A stretch of DNA of 47,792 bases, from positions 1-47,792 of the forward strand of contig NZ_JAGQED010000031.1 of assembly GCF_018304965.1 (NCBI RefSeq), read 5' to 3'. This document shows, one piece after another, positions 37,985 through 44,980 of the stretch. Under the pieces are notes generated by a model. It was not told where the DNA came from, ran no database searches, and saw only the letters and a program-made list of their open reading frames with translations. The stretch's first letter is position 1. Every line of letters begins with the position of its first letter. The position numbers and the translations under genes are program-made. The stretch comes from Collimonas antrihumi (GTDB lineage: Bacteria; Pseudomonadota; Gammaproteobacteria; Burkholderiales; Burkholderiaceae_D).

Positions 37985-38995
37985 ATGCACCTTACTCTTG
38001 ATCAGGTTGCGGCCTTTGCGCGCTTGCCTTTGCGCTCGCTACGCCACGAATATCCGAACTACATCATGCACGCCTTGAACGGCCCGCAAGATGCGCAAAC
38101 GCCGCGCGCCATGCATCCCGTGTTCTACGGCTGCTACGACTGGCATTCTGCGGTACACGGCTACTGGCTGCTGGCTCGCTGCGCCCGCCTGTATCCGACC
38201 TTGCCGCAGCAGGACGAAATCGCGGCGCTGTTCGACGAACATTTCACCGCCGCCAACATGCAACAAGAGCTGGCGTATTTCCAGGCGCCGGGACGGGTGT
38301 CTTTTGAACGCCCATACGGCTGGGCCTGGATCATGGCGCTGGCGCAGGAACTGGGAACCTGGCAGCACCCCAAGGCCAAAACCTGGCTGGCGGCCATGGA
38401 GCCGCTGGTGGCTGAAATCCGCAGCCGCGTGTTCAGCTATTTCTCCAAGCTCAGTTATGCGATCCGGGTCGGCACCCATTACAACAGCGCGTTTGCGTTA
38501 AAGCTGATACTCGATTTCGCTCGCCATCGCCAGGACAGCGAACTGGAAAGCGCCGTAGTCAACGCCGCCTGCCGTTATTTCATGAGCGACAGCAATTACC
38601 CGGCGCACTACGAACCAGGCGGCGACGAATTCCTGTCGGCAGCGCTGACCGAAGCGTTGCTGATGGCTGACGTGCTTGAAGCAGATGTCTTCGTCGACTG
38701 GTTTGCCCAGTATTTGCCGGCACTGGCCGATATCGACCGGCTGATGAATCCGGCCGAGGTCAGCGACCATAGCGATCCCAAGATCGCCCATCTGAACGGT
38801 TTGAACTTGAGCCGCGCCTGGTGCATGAAAAGGATTGCCCGGCGCTTGCCGGAAAACGATCCGGCCACCGCCACGTTGGTTGCGGCCGCGCGCCGTCATA
38901 TGGAGGCAGGCCTGCCGCACGTCGTTAGCGGCGAATATGCCGGCGAGCACTGGCTGGCGACGTTTGCCATGATGGCGATGGAAACAAACAACTAA
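37985..38995 (+). CDS. DUF2891 family protein
   Basis: The protein has 336 residues. It has no signal peptide or membrane segment. Conserved patterns include HPVFYGCYDWHSAVHGYWLL near residue 45, QLPRRVSFERPYGWAWIMALAQEL-type helices and VRVGTHYNSAFALKLILDFA. The regular helix-loop pattern and the DWHS and HYNSAF segments suggest an alpha/alpha-barrel enzyme, but the function is unknown. TAAGGAGACACC precedes the ATG. Its place between the transporter pair and pcp indicates a role in pyroglutamyl metabolism. Confidence 0.82.
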   Translation: MHLTLDQVAAFARLPLRSLRHEYPNYIMHALNGPQDAQTPRAMHPVFYGCYDWHSAVHGYWLLARCARLYPTLPQQDEIAALFDEHFTAANMQQELAYFQAPGRVSFERPYGWAWIMALAQELGTWQHPKAKTWLAAMEPLVAEIRSRVFSYFSKLSYAIRVGTHYNSAFALKLILDFARHRQDSELESAVVNAACRYFMSDSNYPAHYEPGGDEFLSAALTEALLMADVLEADVFVDWFAQYLPALADIDRLMNPAEVSDHSDPKIAHLNGLNLSRAWCMKRIARRLPENDPATATLVAAARRHMEAGLPHVVSGEYAGEHWLATFAMMAMETNN

Positions 38996-39016
38996 GGCAA
39001 CTAAGGCAGGTAACTC

Positions 39017-39679
39017 ATGGTTCAGAAAATTCAGCACCGCATTTTACTCACCGGCTTTGAGCCGTTTGAGCAAGAGCCGCTTAATCCGTCGTGGGAAGCC
39101 GTACGCGCGCTGGATGGCTGGCAATGCGAAGGCGCCGTCGTGGCAGCACGTCAATTGCCCTGCGTTTTCGGCACCGCGTTGGAGGTGCTGGATCAATTGA
39201 TCGATGAGCTCAAACCGGTACTGGTCATTTGCGTCGGCCAGGCCGGTGGCCGCAGCCAGTTGTCGGTGGAGAGAGTGGCCATCAATGTCGACGATGCACG
39301 GATTGCCGACAATGCCGGCCGCCAACCTATCGACCAACCGATACACAGCGACGGCCCCGCGGCGTATTTTTCCACGCTGCCGATCAAAGGCCTGGTCAAG
39401 GCGATGCGTGCTGCCGGCATCCCGGCCGAAGTGTCGCAAACCGCCGGCACCTTTGTCTGCAACCATGTGTTTTATGGACTGATGCATCGGCTGGCCGCGC
39501 ATACGCCTGCAGTCCGCGGCGGCTTCATTCACATCCCCTATATTCCTTCGCAGGCTGCACGCCATCCAGGACAACCCAGTCTGGCGCTGGATACGATCGT
39601 CGAGGGTTTACAGGTCGCACTGCAGAGCGCCGTGACGTTGCAGCAGGATGTGATCGAAGGCGGTGGTCAGCTGCACTAA
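39017..39679 (+). CDS. pcp: Pyroglutamyl-peptidase I (Pcp)
   Basis: The protein has 220 residues. The cysteine-peptidase triad is visible: Glu85 ([11 protein letters not shown]), Cys148 ([16 protein letters not shown]) and His172 ([12 protein letters not shown]). The N-terminus has [20 protein letters not shown]. Pcp removes N-terminal pyroglutamate from peptides in the cytosol and releases 5-oxoproline, the substrate of PxpABC encoded upstream. It ends the operon. No clear terminator follows. Confidence 0.95.
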   Translation: MVQKIQHRILLTGFEPFEQEPLNPSWEAVRALDGWQCEGAVVAARQLPCVFGTALEVLDQLIDELKPVLVICVGQAGGRSQLSVERVAINVDDARIADNAGRQPIDQPIHSDGPAAYFSTLPIKGLVKAMRAAGIPAEVSQTAGTFVCNHVFYGLMHRLAAHTPAVRGGFIHIPYIPSQAARHPGQPSLALDTIVEGLQVALQSAVTLQQDVIEGGGQLH

Positions 39680-39744
39680 ATCTAGTGCATGCGCCGGCAC
39701 ATGCGGATTCCGTTAATTTCCTGATTTTCGGCAAGCCGATCTTG

Positions 39745-39764
39745 TATCATTGGTTATCATTGGT
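39745..39764 (+). repeat. Exact 10-bp tandem duplication
   Basis: TATCATTGGT occurs twice in tandem in the gap between pcp and the orphan atpC. Confidence 0.7.
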
Positions 39765-39815
39765 TTAGCGTAGTGAGAAACAACCTGATGATGAAGTCTA
39801 GCTACAGGAACCCGT

Positions 39816-40232
39816 ATGTCGGAAACTCAAGTCGTTGTCGTTAGTCCGGAAGGCGAGCTGTACGCCGGGAGCGCCGGATTGGTCACCCTGCCGGGCATCG
39901 CCGGCTCGCTGGGTATCTTGCCCGGCCACACTCCGCTGCTGACACGCCTGAAGCCGGGCGCAGTCCATATCAAACGTCTGACCGGCGAAGATGATTTCAT
40001 TTATGTCGCCGGCGGCTACGCCGAAATCCAACCGCACTCCGTCACCATCCTGGCCGACACCGCGATCCGCGGCAAGGATCTGGACGAAGCCAAAGCCACC
40101 GCGGCAAGACAACAAGCCGAGGAACGTTTACAGAATCTGGCGTCGAATATCGACTACGCGCTGGCGCAAGCCGAATTGGCTGAGGCAACCGCACAACTCG
40201 CCACGTTGGCGCAGATGCGGCGCGGCAAATAA
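39816..40232 (+). CDS. atpC: F-type ATP synthase epsilon subunit, orphan copy
   Basis: The protein has 138 residues and follows the epsilon subunit closely: [73 protein letters not shown], then two C-terminal helices. Epsilon couples gamma rotation and inhibits hydrolysis. Normally atpC closes the atpIBEFHAGDC operon; here it stands alone, behind pcp and before a convergent gene, so it is probably a second or relocated copy. CAGGAACCCGT precedes the ATG. Confidence 0.9.
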   Translation: MSETQVVVVSPEGELYAGSAGLVTLPGIAGSLGILPGHTPLLTRLKPGAVHIKRLTGEDDFIYVAGGYAEIQPHSVTILADTAIRGKDLDEAKATAARQQAEERLQNLASNIDYALAQAELAEATAQLATLAQMRRGK

Positions 40233-40275
40233 CCTCATCAAGGTACTTCGCTGACGCCAGCCGCCTCGCGGCAGA

Positions 40276-40902
40276 TCAACGCGGTTGCAGTGTGATTCCG
40301 CCATTCGATGGCCGGCCGCCACCGCCCGGAGGTTTGCCACCTGGTGGCCGGTTGCCGCCCGGCGGCCTGGCGCCGTGTGGCGGACGATTTCCACCGCCGA
40401 AGCCCGGCTGCGGATGCGGCCTGCCTGGCTTGACTACCGGCGGTTTCGGATGCGGCCTTGGCGGCGGCCGCACAACAACTGGAGGACGCGGCCGGTGCGG
40501 CCGATGCGCCCAGTGCGACTGCTGCCCGTACCACGGCCGATGGCGATAATTCTGGTTCCAATAAGCGCCGAGTGTAAAGGCGATGATCGGCAATCCGATA
40601 GAGCTGCCATAGGTCATCACAGGCACCTGGTTGCCTTGGTAGGGATAATTCAGGTTTTGCGCATACACCCAACCACGATTGCCATCCGGCAGCGTCACAT
40701 CGCACCAGCTATAACCGTTGATACAACCAGCCACCGATACCGGCGTGCCGGGACGAAGCTGAGCCACCAACGGATAATCGCGCGCCGGGCCGGCCCGCAG
40801 ATTGACGTTTTTACTGGTAAATGCCTGCTGCTGGGCAACTGCGGCAATAGGGACGCTGAAGCAAGCGACTGCAATCAACGGCAACAAACGGTTGCGAAAC
40901 AT
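40276..40902 (-). CDS. Secreted SH3-domain protein with Pro/Gly-rich tail
   Basis: The protein has about 208 residues. The start at 40902 follows GGAGGT. It has a signal peptide (LLPLIAVACFSVPIAAVAQQ) and one SH3-like domain (FTSKNVNLRAGPARDYPLVAQLRPGTPVSVAGCINGYSWCDVTLPDGNRGWVYAQNL). The last 80 residues are dominated by Pro, Arg, His and Gly (HRPHRPRPP, RPPPRPHPKPP, GGGNRPPHGARPPGGNRPPGG), so they are probably disordered; His-rich segments might bind metals or polyanions. It may interact with peptidoglycan. It converges with the orphan atpC. Confidence 0.75.
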   Translation of the reverse strand: MFRNRLLPLIAVACFSVPIAAVAQQQAFTSKNVNLRAGPARDYPLVAQLRPGTPVSVAGCINGYSWCDVTLPDGNRGWVYAQNLNYPYQGNQVPVMTYGSSIGLPIIAFTLGAYWNQNYRHRPWYGQQSHWAHRPHRPRPPVVVRPPPRPHPKPPVVKPGRPHPQPGFGGGNRPPHGARPPGGNRPPGGKPPGGGGRPSNGGITLQPR

Positions 40903-40983
40903 GACCACCTCCAATGGATTGACAATCGATACTGCGCCCTGTGTGAACGCTGTTAAGAATACATCGAAAATTACTTAGTGGAA

Positions 40984-41019
40984 ATATCAGGTTGATTGAT
41001 ACACACTATCACCTGATAT
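40984..41019 (+). promoter_or_regulatory. Inverted-repeat operator of the toxin-antitoxin pair
   Basis: ATATCAGGT (40984-40992) and its exact reverse complement ACCTGATAT (41011-41019) are separated by 18 bp, with inner TGAT/ATCA bases extending the symmetry. It lies about 80 bp before the toxin gene in a low-GC gap. Antitoxins of this class often repress their own operon through such palindromes. Confidence 0.5.
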
Positions 41020-41098
41020 GAAGATGAATAGTCGCATAAAACAATGCGTAAAAGACAATTTTTATCACCAAAAAGTAATTTATAAACTACAATAAGGC

Positions 41099-41395
41099 AT
41101 GCTTGAAATAAAACAAACCGAGACTTTCCGAAAATGGCGAATCCAGCTAAAGGATGAGAAGGTACGAGGTTTGATAGCATCCCGCTTAGACCGCTTGGTC
41201 TTCGGGCATGCTGGTGACGTGGAGCCCGTTGGACAAGGGATCAGCGAGATGCGCATCCATTACGGCCCTGGATACCGCATCTACTTCCATAAACGAGGTG
41301 GCACGATCATCGTTTTACTTTGCGGCGGCGATAAGGGTACACAAGCAAAAGACATCAAGACGGCAAAGCTTCTTGCTGCTGAATGGAGTGAATGA
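41099..41395 (+). CDS. RelE/ParE-type toxin of a toxin-antitoxin pair
   Basis: The protein has 98 residues. It follows the HI1419-like addiction-module toxin pattern (EIKQTETFRKWRIQLKDEKVRGLIASRLDRLVFGHAGDVEPVGQGISEMRIHYGPGYRIYFHKRG). RelE-type toxins cleave mRNA at the ribosome. The toxin comes first and the antitoxin second, the reverse of most relBE loci but normal for HigBA-type pairs. It is separated from the antitoxin by 1 bp. Confidence 0.85.
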   Translation: MLEIKQTETFRKWRIQLKDEKVRGLIASRLDRLVFGHAGDVEPVGQGISEMRIHYGPGYRIYFHKRGGTIIVLLCGGDKGTQAKDIKTAKLLAAEWSE

Positions 41396-41396
41396 A

Positions 41397-41687
41397 ATGA
41401 CCAAAGAAAAACTGACAAGCTACGATCCTGCCGAAGATTTGGCTTCTAGCGAAGCAATCGCGGCTTTCATGGCAGCAGCATTCGAGACGAGCGATGTCGG
41501 TTATATAGCGCATGCGCTAGGTGTTGTCGCTCGTGCGAAGGGCATGGCGGAAATCGCGGGACAGACCGGCCTTTCCCGCGAACAGCTTTATCGCTCTTTC
41601 AGCGAGAACGGCAACCCGACCTTAAAAACCACTCTTGCCGTGATGAAGGCGCTTGGCATTGATCTGACCGCCAAGGTTCACGCCTGA
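41397..41687 (+). CDS. Helix-turn-helix antitoxin of the addiction module
   Basis: The protein has 96 residues of the HI1420-like antidote family (SYDPAEDLASSEAIAAFMAAAFETSDVGYIAHALGVVARAKGMAEIAGQTGLSREQLYRSFSENGNPTLKTTLAVMKALGIDL). The HTH is clear (MAEIAGQTGLSREQLYR). It would bind the toxin and the palindrome at 40984-41019. Confidence 0.88.
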   Translation: MTKEKLTSYDPAEDLASSEAIAAFMAAAFETSDVGYIAHALGVVARAKGMAEIAGQTGLSREQLYRSFSENGNPTLKTTLAVMKALGIDLTAKVHA

Positions 41688-41743
41688 CTACGTCTATCGG
41701 GATTCAATACGACGAAAATCTATCTGCGATTGAATCCCGCGGA

Positions 41744-41870
41744 AATAGTCTTATCAATTATTGAGCATTCGCAACCATTGTGAACGATCAGTAGTTAATG
41801 AGACAAATCTGCCTATTTGGAACATTTTAATGCATTAATTAACGAGACAAATTCAGTAATTGACGAGACT
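41744..41870 (+). repeat. Left copy of a transposon-end-like repeat
   Basis: This lies in the 429-bp gap between the antitoxin gene and the VTT protein gene, which holds no supported gene. It opens with a 65-bp imperfect palindrome: 31-bp arms at 41744-41774 and 41778-41808 around CCA, 21 of 31 positions pairing. TTAAYGAGACAAAT motifs follow at 41795-41808 and 41839-41852 and a weaker TTGACGAGACT at 41860-41870. A second copy in the same orientation begins at 47134. Arrays of related motifs at ends are typical of multi-site transposases. Confidence 0.7.
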
Positions 41871-41899
41871 CTTTTCATCTCACTATGATTCTCTCCTAC

Positions 41900-41935
41900 G
41901 TAAGCCAATCAGTAAGCCAATCAGTAAGCCAATCA
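41900..41935 (+). repeat. Three exact 12-bp tandem repeats
   Basis: GTAAGCCAATCA is repeated three times without mismatch at 41900-41911, 41912-41923 and 41924-41935, just downstream of the transposon-end-like repeat. Confidence 0.85.
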
Positions 41936-42116
41936 ATTTGAGCACCAAATCAGGCGCCGAGTCGTCGTCACTCATCAACCTATTGTGGCAGGCGGTGTAA
42001 CCGCATTAAAGCTGCGGCCAATTTGCGTTTTTTACATAGCATTCCGTCATGCTCAACGTATCGTCAAGAGGCACCATAAAAATGAAGCCAGCCACCTCAA
42101 CTTGCGAGTCCCTGCC

Positions 42117-42677
42117 ATGCGTCGCTACAAACGGCTGTTGATCGTTGTTCTGTTTCTGGCGGCGCTGCTCGCCTTATTTCAATTTTCAGGACTTAGAGAA
42201 CATTTCAATTTGGCGTTTCTTCATCAACAGATCGTCGACAATAAAGTCAGCGGTTTGGTGATCTTCGTCCTACTGTTTTGCCTGGGTAATCTGATTCAGA
42301 TACCCGGCTGGATATTTCTCGCGGCGGCGGTACTGGCCCTGGGAAAGATCTGGGGTGGTTTGGCGACCTATATCGCGGCAGTCATCTCCTGTGCATTTAC
42401 TTTTTTAACAATACGCTTCATCGGCGGCGATGCAATGCGAGAATTGAAAAACCGATATGCGTTGCAAATCCTCCATGGCCTGGATGCGCATCCCATTAAA
42501 AGCATTGCATTGTTAAGAGTATTGTTTCAGACCGTTCCTGCCCTGAATTACGCGCTGGCTTTGTCCGGCGTGAAGTTTTATAAATATCTGATTGGCACCA
42601 TGCTCGGCTTGCCATTGCCGATCATGTTGTATTGCCTGTTTTTTGATTATATTGGCAAGGTGCTGCATGTGTATTGA
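42117..42677 (+). CDS. TVP38/TMEM64 (VTT-domain) membrane protein
   Basis: The protein has 186 residues. Hydrophobic segments include LLIVVLFLAALLALFQFSG, GLVIFVLLFCLGNLIQIPGWIFLAAAVLALG, ATYIAAVISCAFTFLTIRFIGG, LRVLFQTVPALNYALALSGVKFYKYLIGTMLGLPL. This is the VTT (DedA-like) pattern. The start at 42117 (MRRYKRLL) is chosen because the upstream 44 codons look non-coding; no good ribosome site is seen. VTT proteins act in lipid scrambling or export in some systems; the role here is unknown. It opens the segment between the two long repeats. Confidence 0.75.
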   Translation: MRRYKRLLIVVLFLAALLALFQFSGLREHFNLAFLHQQIVDNKVSGLVIFVLLFCLGNLIQIPGWIFLAAAVLALGKIWGGLATYIAAVISCAFTFLTIRFIGGDAMRELKNRYALQILHGLDAHPIKSIALLRVLFQTVPALNYALALSGVKFYKYLIGTMLGLPLPIMLYCLFFDYIGKVLHVY

Positions 42678-42707
42678 GCTGCCTTGTGGCTTAGAACCTA
42701 TGCAATA

Positions 42708-42941
42708 ATGGCGCTGGCAGCCGCCCCAAAAACTGTCACGCTCGACGTCAAAAACATGACCTGCGAACTGTGCCCAATTACTGTCAAAAAATCGCTGGAT
42801 AAGATGTCCGGTGTGAGGTCCGTCAAGGTTGATTTCAACAAGAAGACAGCGGTCGTTACCTATGACCCTGACAAAGCTCGAACGGAGGCATTGACCAAGG
42901 CCACCACGAACGCAGGCTATCCGTCCACTTTGCACAAGTGA
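42708..42941 (+). CDS. merP: MerP-like heavy-metal-binding protein lacking a signal peptide
   Basis: The protein has 77 residues from ATG at 42708. The HMA domain is clear: VTLDVKNMTCELCPITVKKSLDKMSGVRSVKVDFNKKTAVVTYDPDK, with metal-binding Cys in the MTCELC motif. Mature MerP sequences share CPITVKK, LTKAT and NAGYPS. The usual MerP signal peptide is absent; only ALAAAP remains before the mature domain, so the gene seems 5'-truncated. A TTG at 42684 does not restore it. It could act in the cytosol or be non-functional. Confidence 0.75.
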   Translation: MALAAAPKTVTLDVKNMTCELCPITVKKSLDKMSGVRSVKVDFNKKTAVVTYDPDKARTEALTKATTNAGYPSTLHK

Positions 42942-42947
42942 CGTGCC

Positions 42948-43163
42948 ATGCCCAACGCTATCGTCCTTGAATCTGTTCTGACTTGCCCGCAATGCGGCTT
43001 TGCCAAGCTGGAGAGCATGCCTACCGACGCTTGCCAGTACTATTACGAGTGTAGTAACTGCAAGGCGCTGCTGCGGCCTAATCCAGGTGATTGCTGTGTG
43101 TTTTGTTCGTTCGGCTCGGTAAAATGTCCGCCGATTCAAGCGCAGCACGGATGCTGCAAATAG
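42948..43163 (+). CDS. GDCC-motif Cys-rich protein of mercury-type loci
   Basis: The protein has 71 residues. It has four Cys pairs: CPQCGF, CSNCKALLRPNPGDCCVFCSFGSVKCPPI and a C-terminal CCK. The GDCCVFCSFG...CPPIQ segment is typical of a small protein family found in mercury-resistance loci. It is probably a zinc-ribbon-like metal-binding protein. It follows the MerP-like gene by 6 bp and may be co-translated. Confidence 0.78.
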   Translation: MPNAIVLESVLTCPQCGFAKLESMPTDACQYYYECSNCKALLRPNPGDCCVFCSFGSVKCPPIQAQHGCCK

Positions 43164-43201
43164 TGTCTGAAATGCGATTTTTCTGCGAGCGTCGAACCGC
43201 G

Positions 43202-43858
43202 TCATTCCTGGGGCGTTACCCGTGCAAACAGCCGTTGCCCGTATCTTTTGCTGAGGGCCAAGAACAGGGCCGTCACGCCGAAGTTCGACATCAGAATCAT
43301 GATCGTTGCATCAAGCGGATGGAACAAGGACAAGGCGCTCGCCGTCATCGCGGCGACCGCAAGACTGCCCGTCATCACAACCGGCGTCGGAGATAATCGC
43401 GCCACGTAGCGCAACATGATGAGCATCGTCAGCGATAGAGGGATCGCTGTTAGCACCAACGTTGCGAAGCAGCGTGCAGTCTCTCCAAGAGACATACCTT
43501 CCGGACCGATACTGACCCAGTTAGTCAAACATCCATAGCCAATCGTAGAAATCCATACCGCCAGCGCAGGCATCGGCAATAGCAGCCAGCGCCGGGACAG
43601 TCCCGGAATACTTGCAATAAACGATGCTATTGCGGCGAGAACAGCAGTCACTAGAGCTGCAGCGACACCGGTAATAAAAACAGGCTGATGCAGCTTGAGC
43701 ATCAGATCTGGCCGAACACCATGTCCGACGGCAACTAACGCCAGCATCAATGCCGCAAACAATAACCAGCACGCAGCACGTACCACTGGCGACCGCAAGC
43801 GTCGCACCGGCTTGACATCTGTGACTAACGAGTCGATGAGATTGGCGGTCGGTTTCAT
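43202..43858 (-). CDS. nrsF: NrsF-like anti-sigma factor (DUF1109)
   Basis: The protein has 218 residues and about six transmembrane helices (AACWLLFAALMLALVAVGHG, FITGVAAALVTAVLAAIASFIAS, WLLLPMPALAVWISTIGYGC, ATLVLTAIPLSLTMLIMLRY, VVMTGSLAVAAMTASALSLF, MILMSNFGVTALFLAL). The N-terminus (TANLIDSLVTDVKPVRRLRSP) matches the DUF1109/NrsF sigma-binding segment. It binds and restrains the cognate ECF sigma factor; conserved membrane Cys sense metal stress in known examples, and here Cys at GYGCLTNW and ARCFATL could do so. Its start overlaps the end of the sigma gene by 4 bp. Confidence 0.85.
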   Translation of the reverse strand: MKPTANLIDSLVTDVKPVRRLRSPVVRAACWLLFAALMLALVAVGHGVRPDLMLKLHQPVFITGVAAALVTAVLAAIASFIASIPGLSRRWLLLPMPALAVWISTIGYGCLTNWVSIGPEGMSLGETARCFATLVLTAIPLSLTMLIMLRYVARLSPTPVVMTGSLAVAAMTASALSLFHPLDATIMILMSNFGVTALFLALSKRYGQRLFARVTPQE

Positions 43859-44514
43859 GTGTTGCCACCTCGTTTGCCGATCATCTTGCGCAGGCTCTTC
43901 AAGGCACGATGGGTCGCGGTTTTCAGCGCAGCGACCGACATGCCGCTAGACGCGGCAGCTTCCTTCAATGACATTTCTTCCAATTTCAGCATTTGTATTG
44001 CATCTCGTTGTCCAGCTGGCAGGCGCGCGACGGCCGCGCGCAACATGCTGGCATCTGTTGCCTCTTCCTGGAGATTCGCTTCAGAGGCCGATAAGGTTTC
44101 ATAATCCTGATCGAGCGGTGCTTCGTGTGCATTATGGCGCCCCTGCCGTCGCAGACTGTCAATGATGCGCCGGCTGGCGATAGCAACCAGCCAAGGGCCG
44201 AACGGGCGAGTCGGATCGTACGTGTGCCGCACTGTATGTATGGTCAACAGAATATCTTGCACCGCATCTTCGGCATCGCTGCGATTGCCAATGCGGCGTA
44301 TGGCAAGCACCCGCAAATAAGGCGTAATCTCTTCGAGCAGGCGTCGGTAAGCCTCACCGTCGCCCTCCTGTGCTCGAGCCATATAGATGGACCAGTCGAG
44401 AGTGCCATCGGTGCGGGTATCAGGTGCTGCGGAAGAATTGTCCCGCGCGCCCGAATCCTGAGAACTCTGTACGAGACTCAGTGACGGGCCGGGGCGGCGT
44501 GTTTCGGATGACAT
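43855..44514 (-). CDS. ECF sigma factor of the SigF/NrsF type
   Basis: The protein has 219 residues. ATG at 44514 opens MSSETRRPG; a longer frame to 44760 overlaps the divergent precursor gene and is unlikely. Region 2 is visible as IYMARAQEGDGEAYRRLLEEITPYLRVLAIRRIGNRSDAEDAVQDILLTIHTVRHTYDPTRPFGPWLVAIASRRIIDSLRR. Region 4 is RLPAGQRDAIQMLKLEEMSLKEAAASSGMSVAALKTATHRALKSLR. Its partner is the NrsF-like protein. It is divergent from the bufferin precursor gene, whose promoter matches the SigF consensus. Confidence 0.9.
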   Translation of the reverse strand: MSSETRRPGPSLSLVQSSQDSGARDNSSAAPDTRTDGTLDWSIYMARAQEGDGEAYRRLLEEITPYLRVLAIRRIGNRSDAEDAVQDILLTIHTVRHTYDPTRPFGPWLVAIASRRIIDSLRRQGRHNAHEAPLDQDYETLSASEANLQEEATDASMLRAAVARLPAGQRDAIQMLKLEEMSLKEAAASSGMSVAALKTATHRALKSLRKMIGKRGGNT

Positions 44515-44572
44515 AGGCAAATTTTGCGCTCCGAGAAGGATTCTGTCTCGAAAAATAAATTTTTTATGCGGC

Positions 44573-44598
44573 GTAACCTTTGGGGGACTCCAGACGAA
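44573..44598 (+). promoter_or_regulatory. SigF-type promoter of the bufferin operon
   Basis: GTAACC at 44573-44578 and CGAA at 44595-44598 are exactly 16 bp apart. This equals the GTAACC-N16-CGAA promoter reported for Caulobacter SigF. It lies 50 bp before the precursor start. The ECF sigma factor encoded divergently would recognise it. Confidence 0.7.
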
Positions 44599-44648
44599 TT
44601 TATCAGCAAGGCCGCGATTCTGCGGTCTCAACCTGAGGAGAATGCAAA

Positions 44649-44966
44649 ATGAGCAAACAAGCATGGGCAGCTTCGACGCTGTCCGCCGCAATCGGTCTCG
44701 CACTCGCAATGCAAGCGCCGGTACAGGCCCAGAATATGAAGGACATGAGCGCCATGCCACAGCCCGTCAAGGACAATATGGCGAGAATGGCAAAAAACAA
44801 GCTGGAGAAATGTTACAGCATCAATACGGTCGCGAAGAACGACTGTGCTGAAGGTGCGCATTCTTGTGCTGGTCAGGCTACACAGGCACGCGATCCGAAG
44901 TCCTTCGTGTTGCTGCCGGCCGGCGATTGTTCCAAGATTCAAGGTGGCAAGTTGCAGGCAAGCTGA
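44649..44966 (+). CDS. bufA: Bufferin precursor (DUF2282, BufA1-like)
   Basis: The protein has 105 residues. AGGAG precedes the ATG. It has a signal peptide (AASTLSAAIGLALAMQAPVQAQ) and a mature part with four Cys: 55 (EKCYSINTV), 66 (KNDCAEGAHSC), 73 and 94 (PAGDCSKIQ). The pattern Cys-Y...NDCA-GAHSCAG...GDC matches DUF2282, the precursors of bufferins: RiPPs that bind copper after the MNIO enzyme converts core Cys to thiooxazoles. Unlike most RiPPs, the leader is a Sec signal peptide. The modifying genes follow directly. Confidence 0.88.
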   Translation: MSKQAWAASTLSAAIGLALAMQAPVQAQNMKDMSAMPQPVKDNMARMAKNKLEKCYSINTVAKNDCAEGAHSCAGQATQARDPKSFVLLPAGDCSKIQGGKLQAS

Positions 44967-44980
44967 GCAAGCATCACAGT

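Noticed and set aside
43091-43396. A 101-codon plus-strand frame after the GDCC gene
   Set aside because: It overlaps the end of the GDCC gene and lies antisense to nrsF, with no family pattern.
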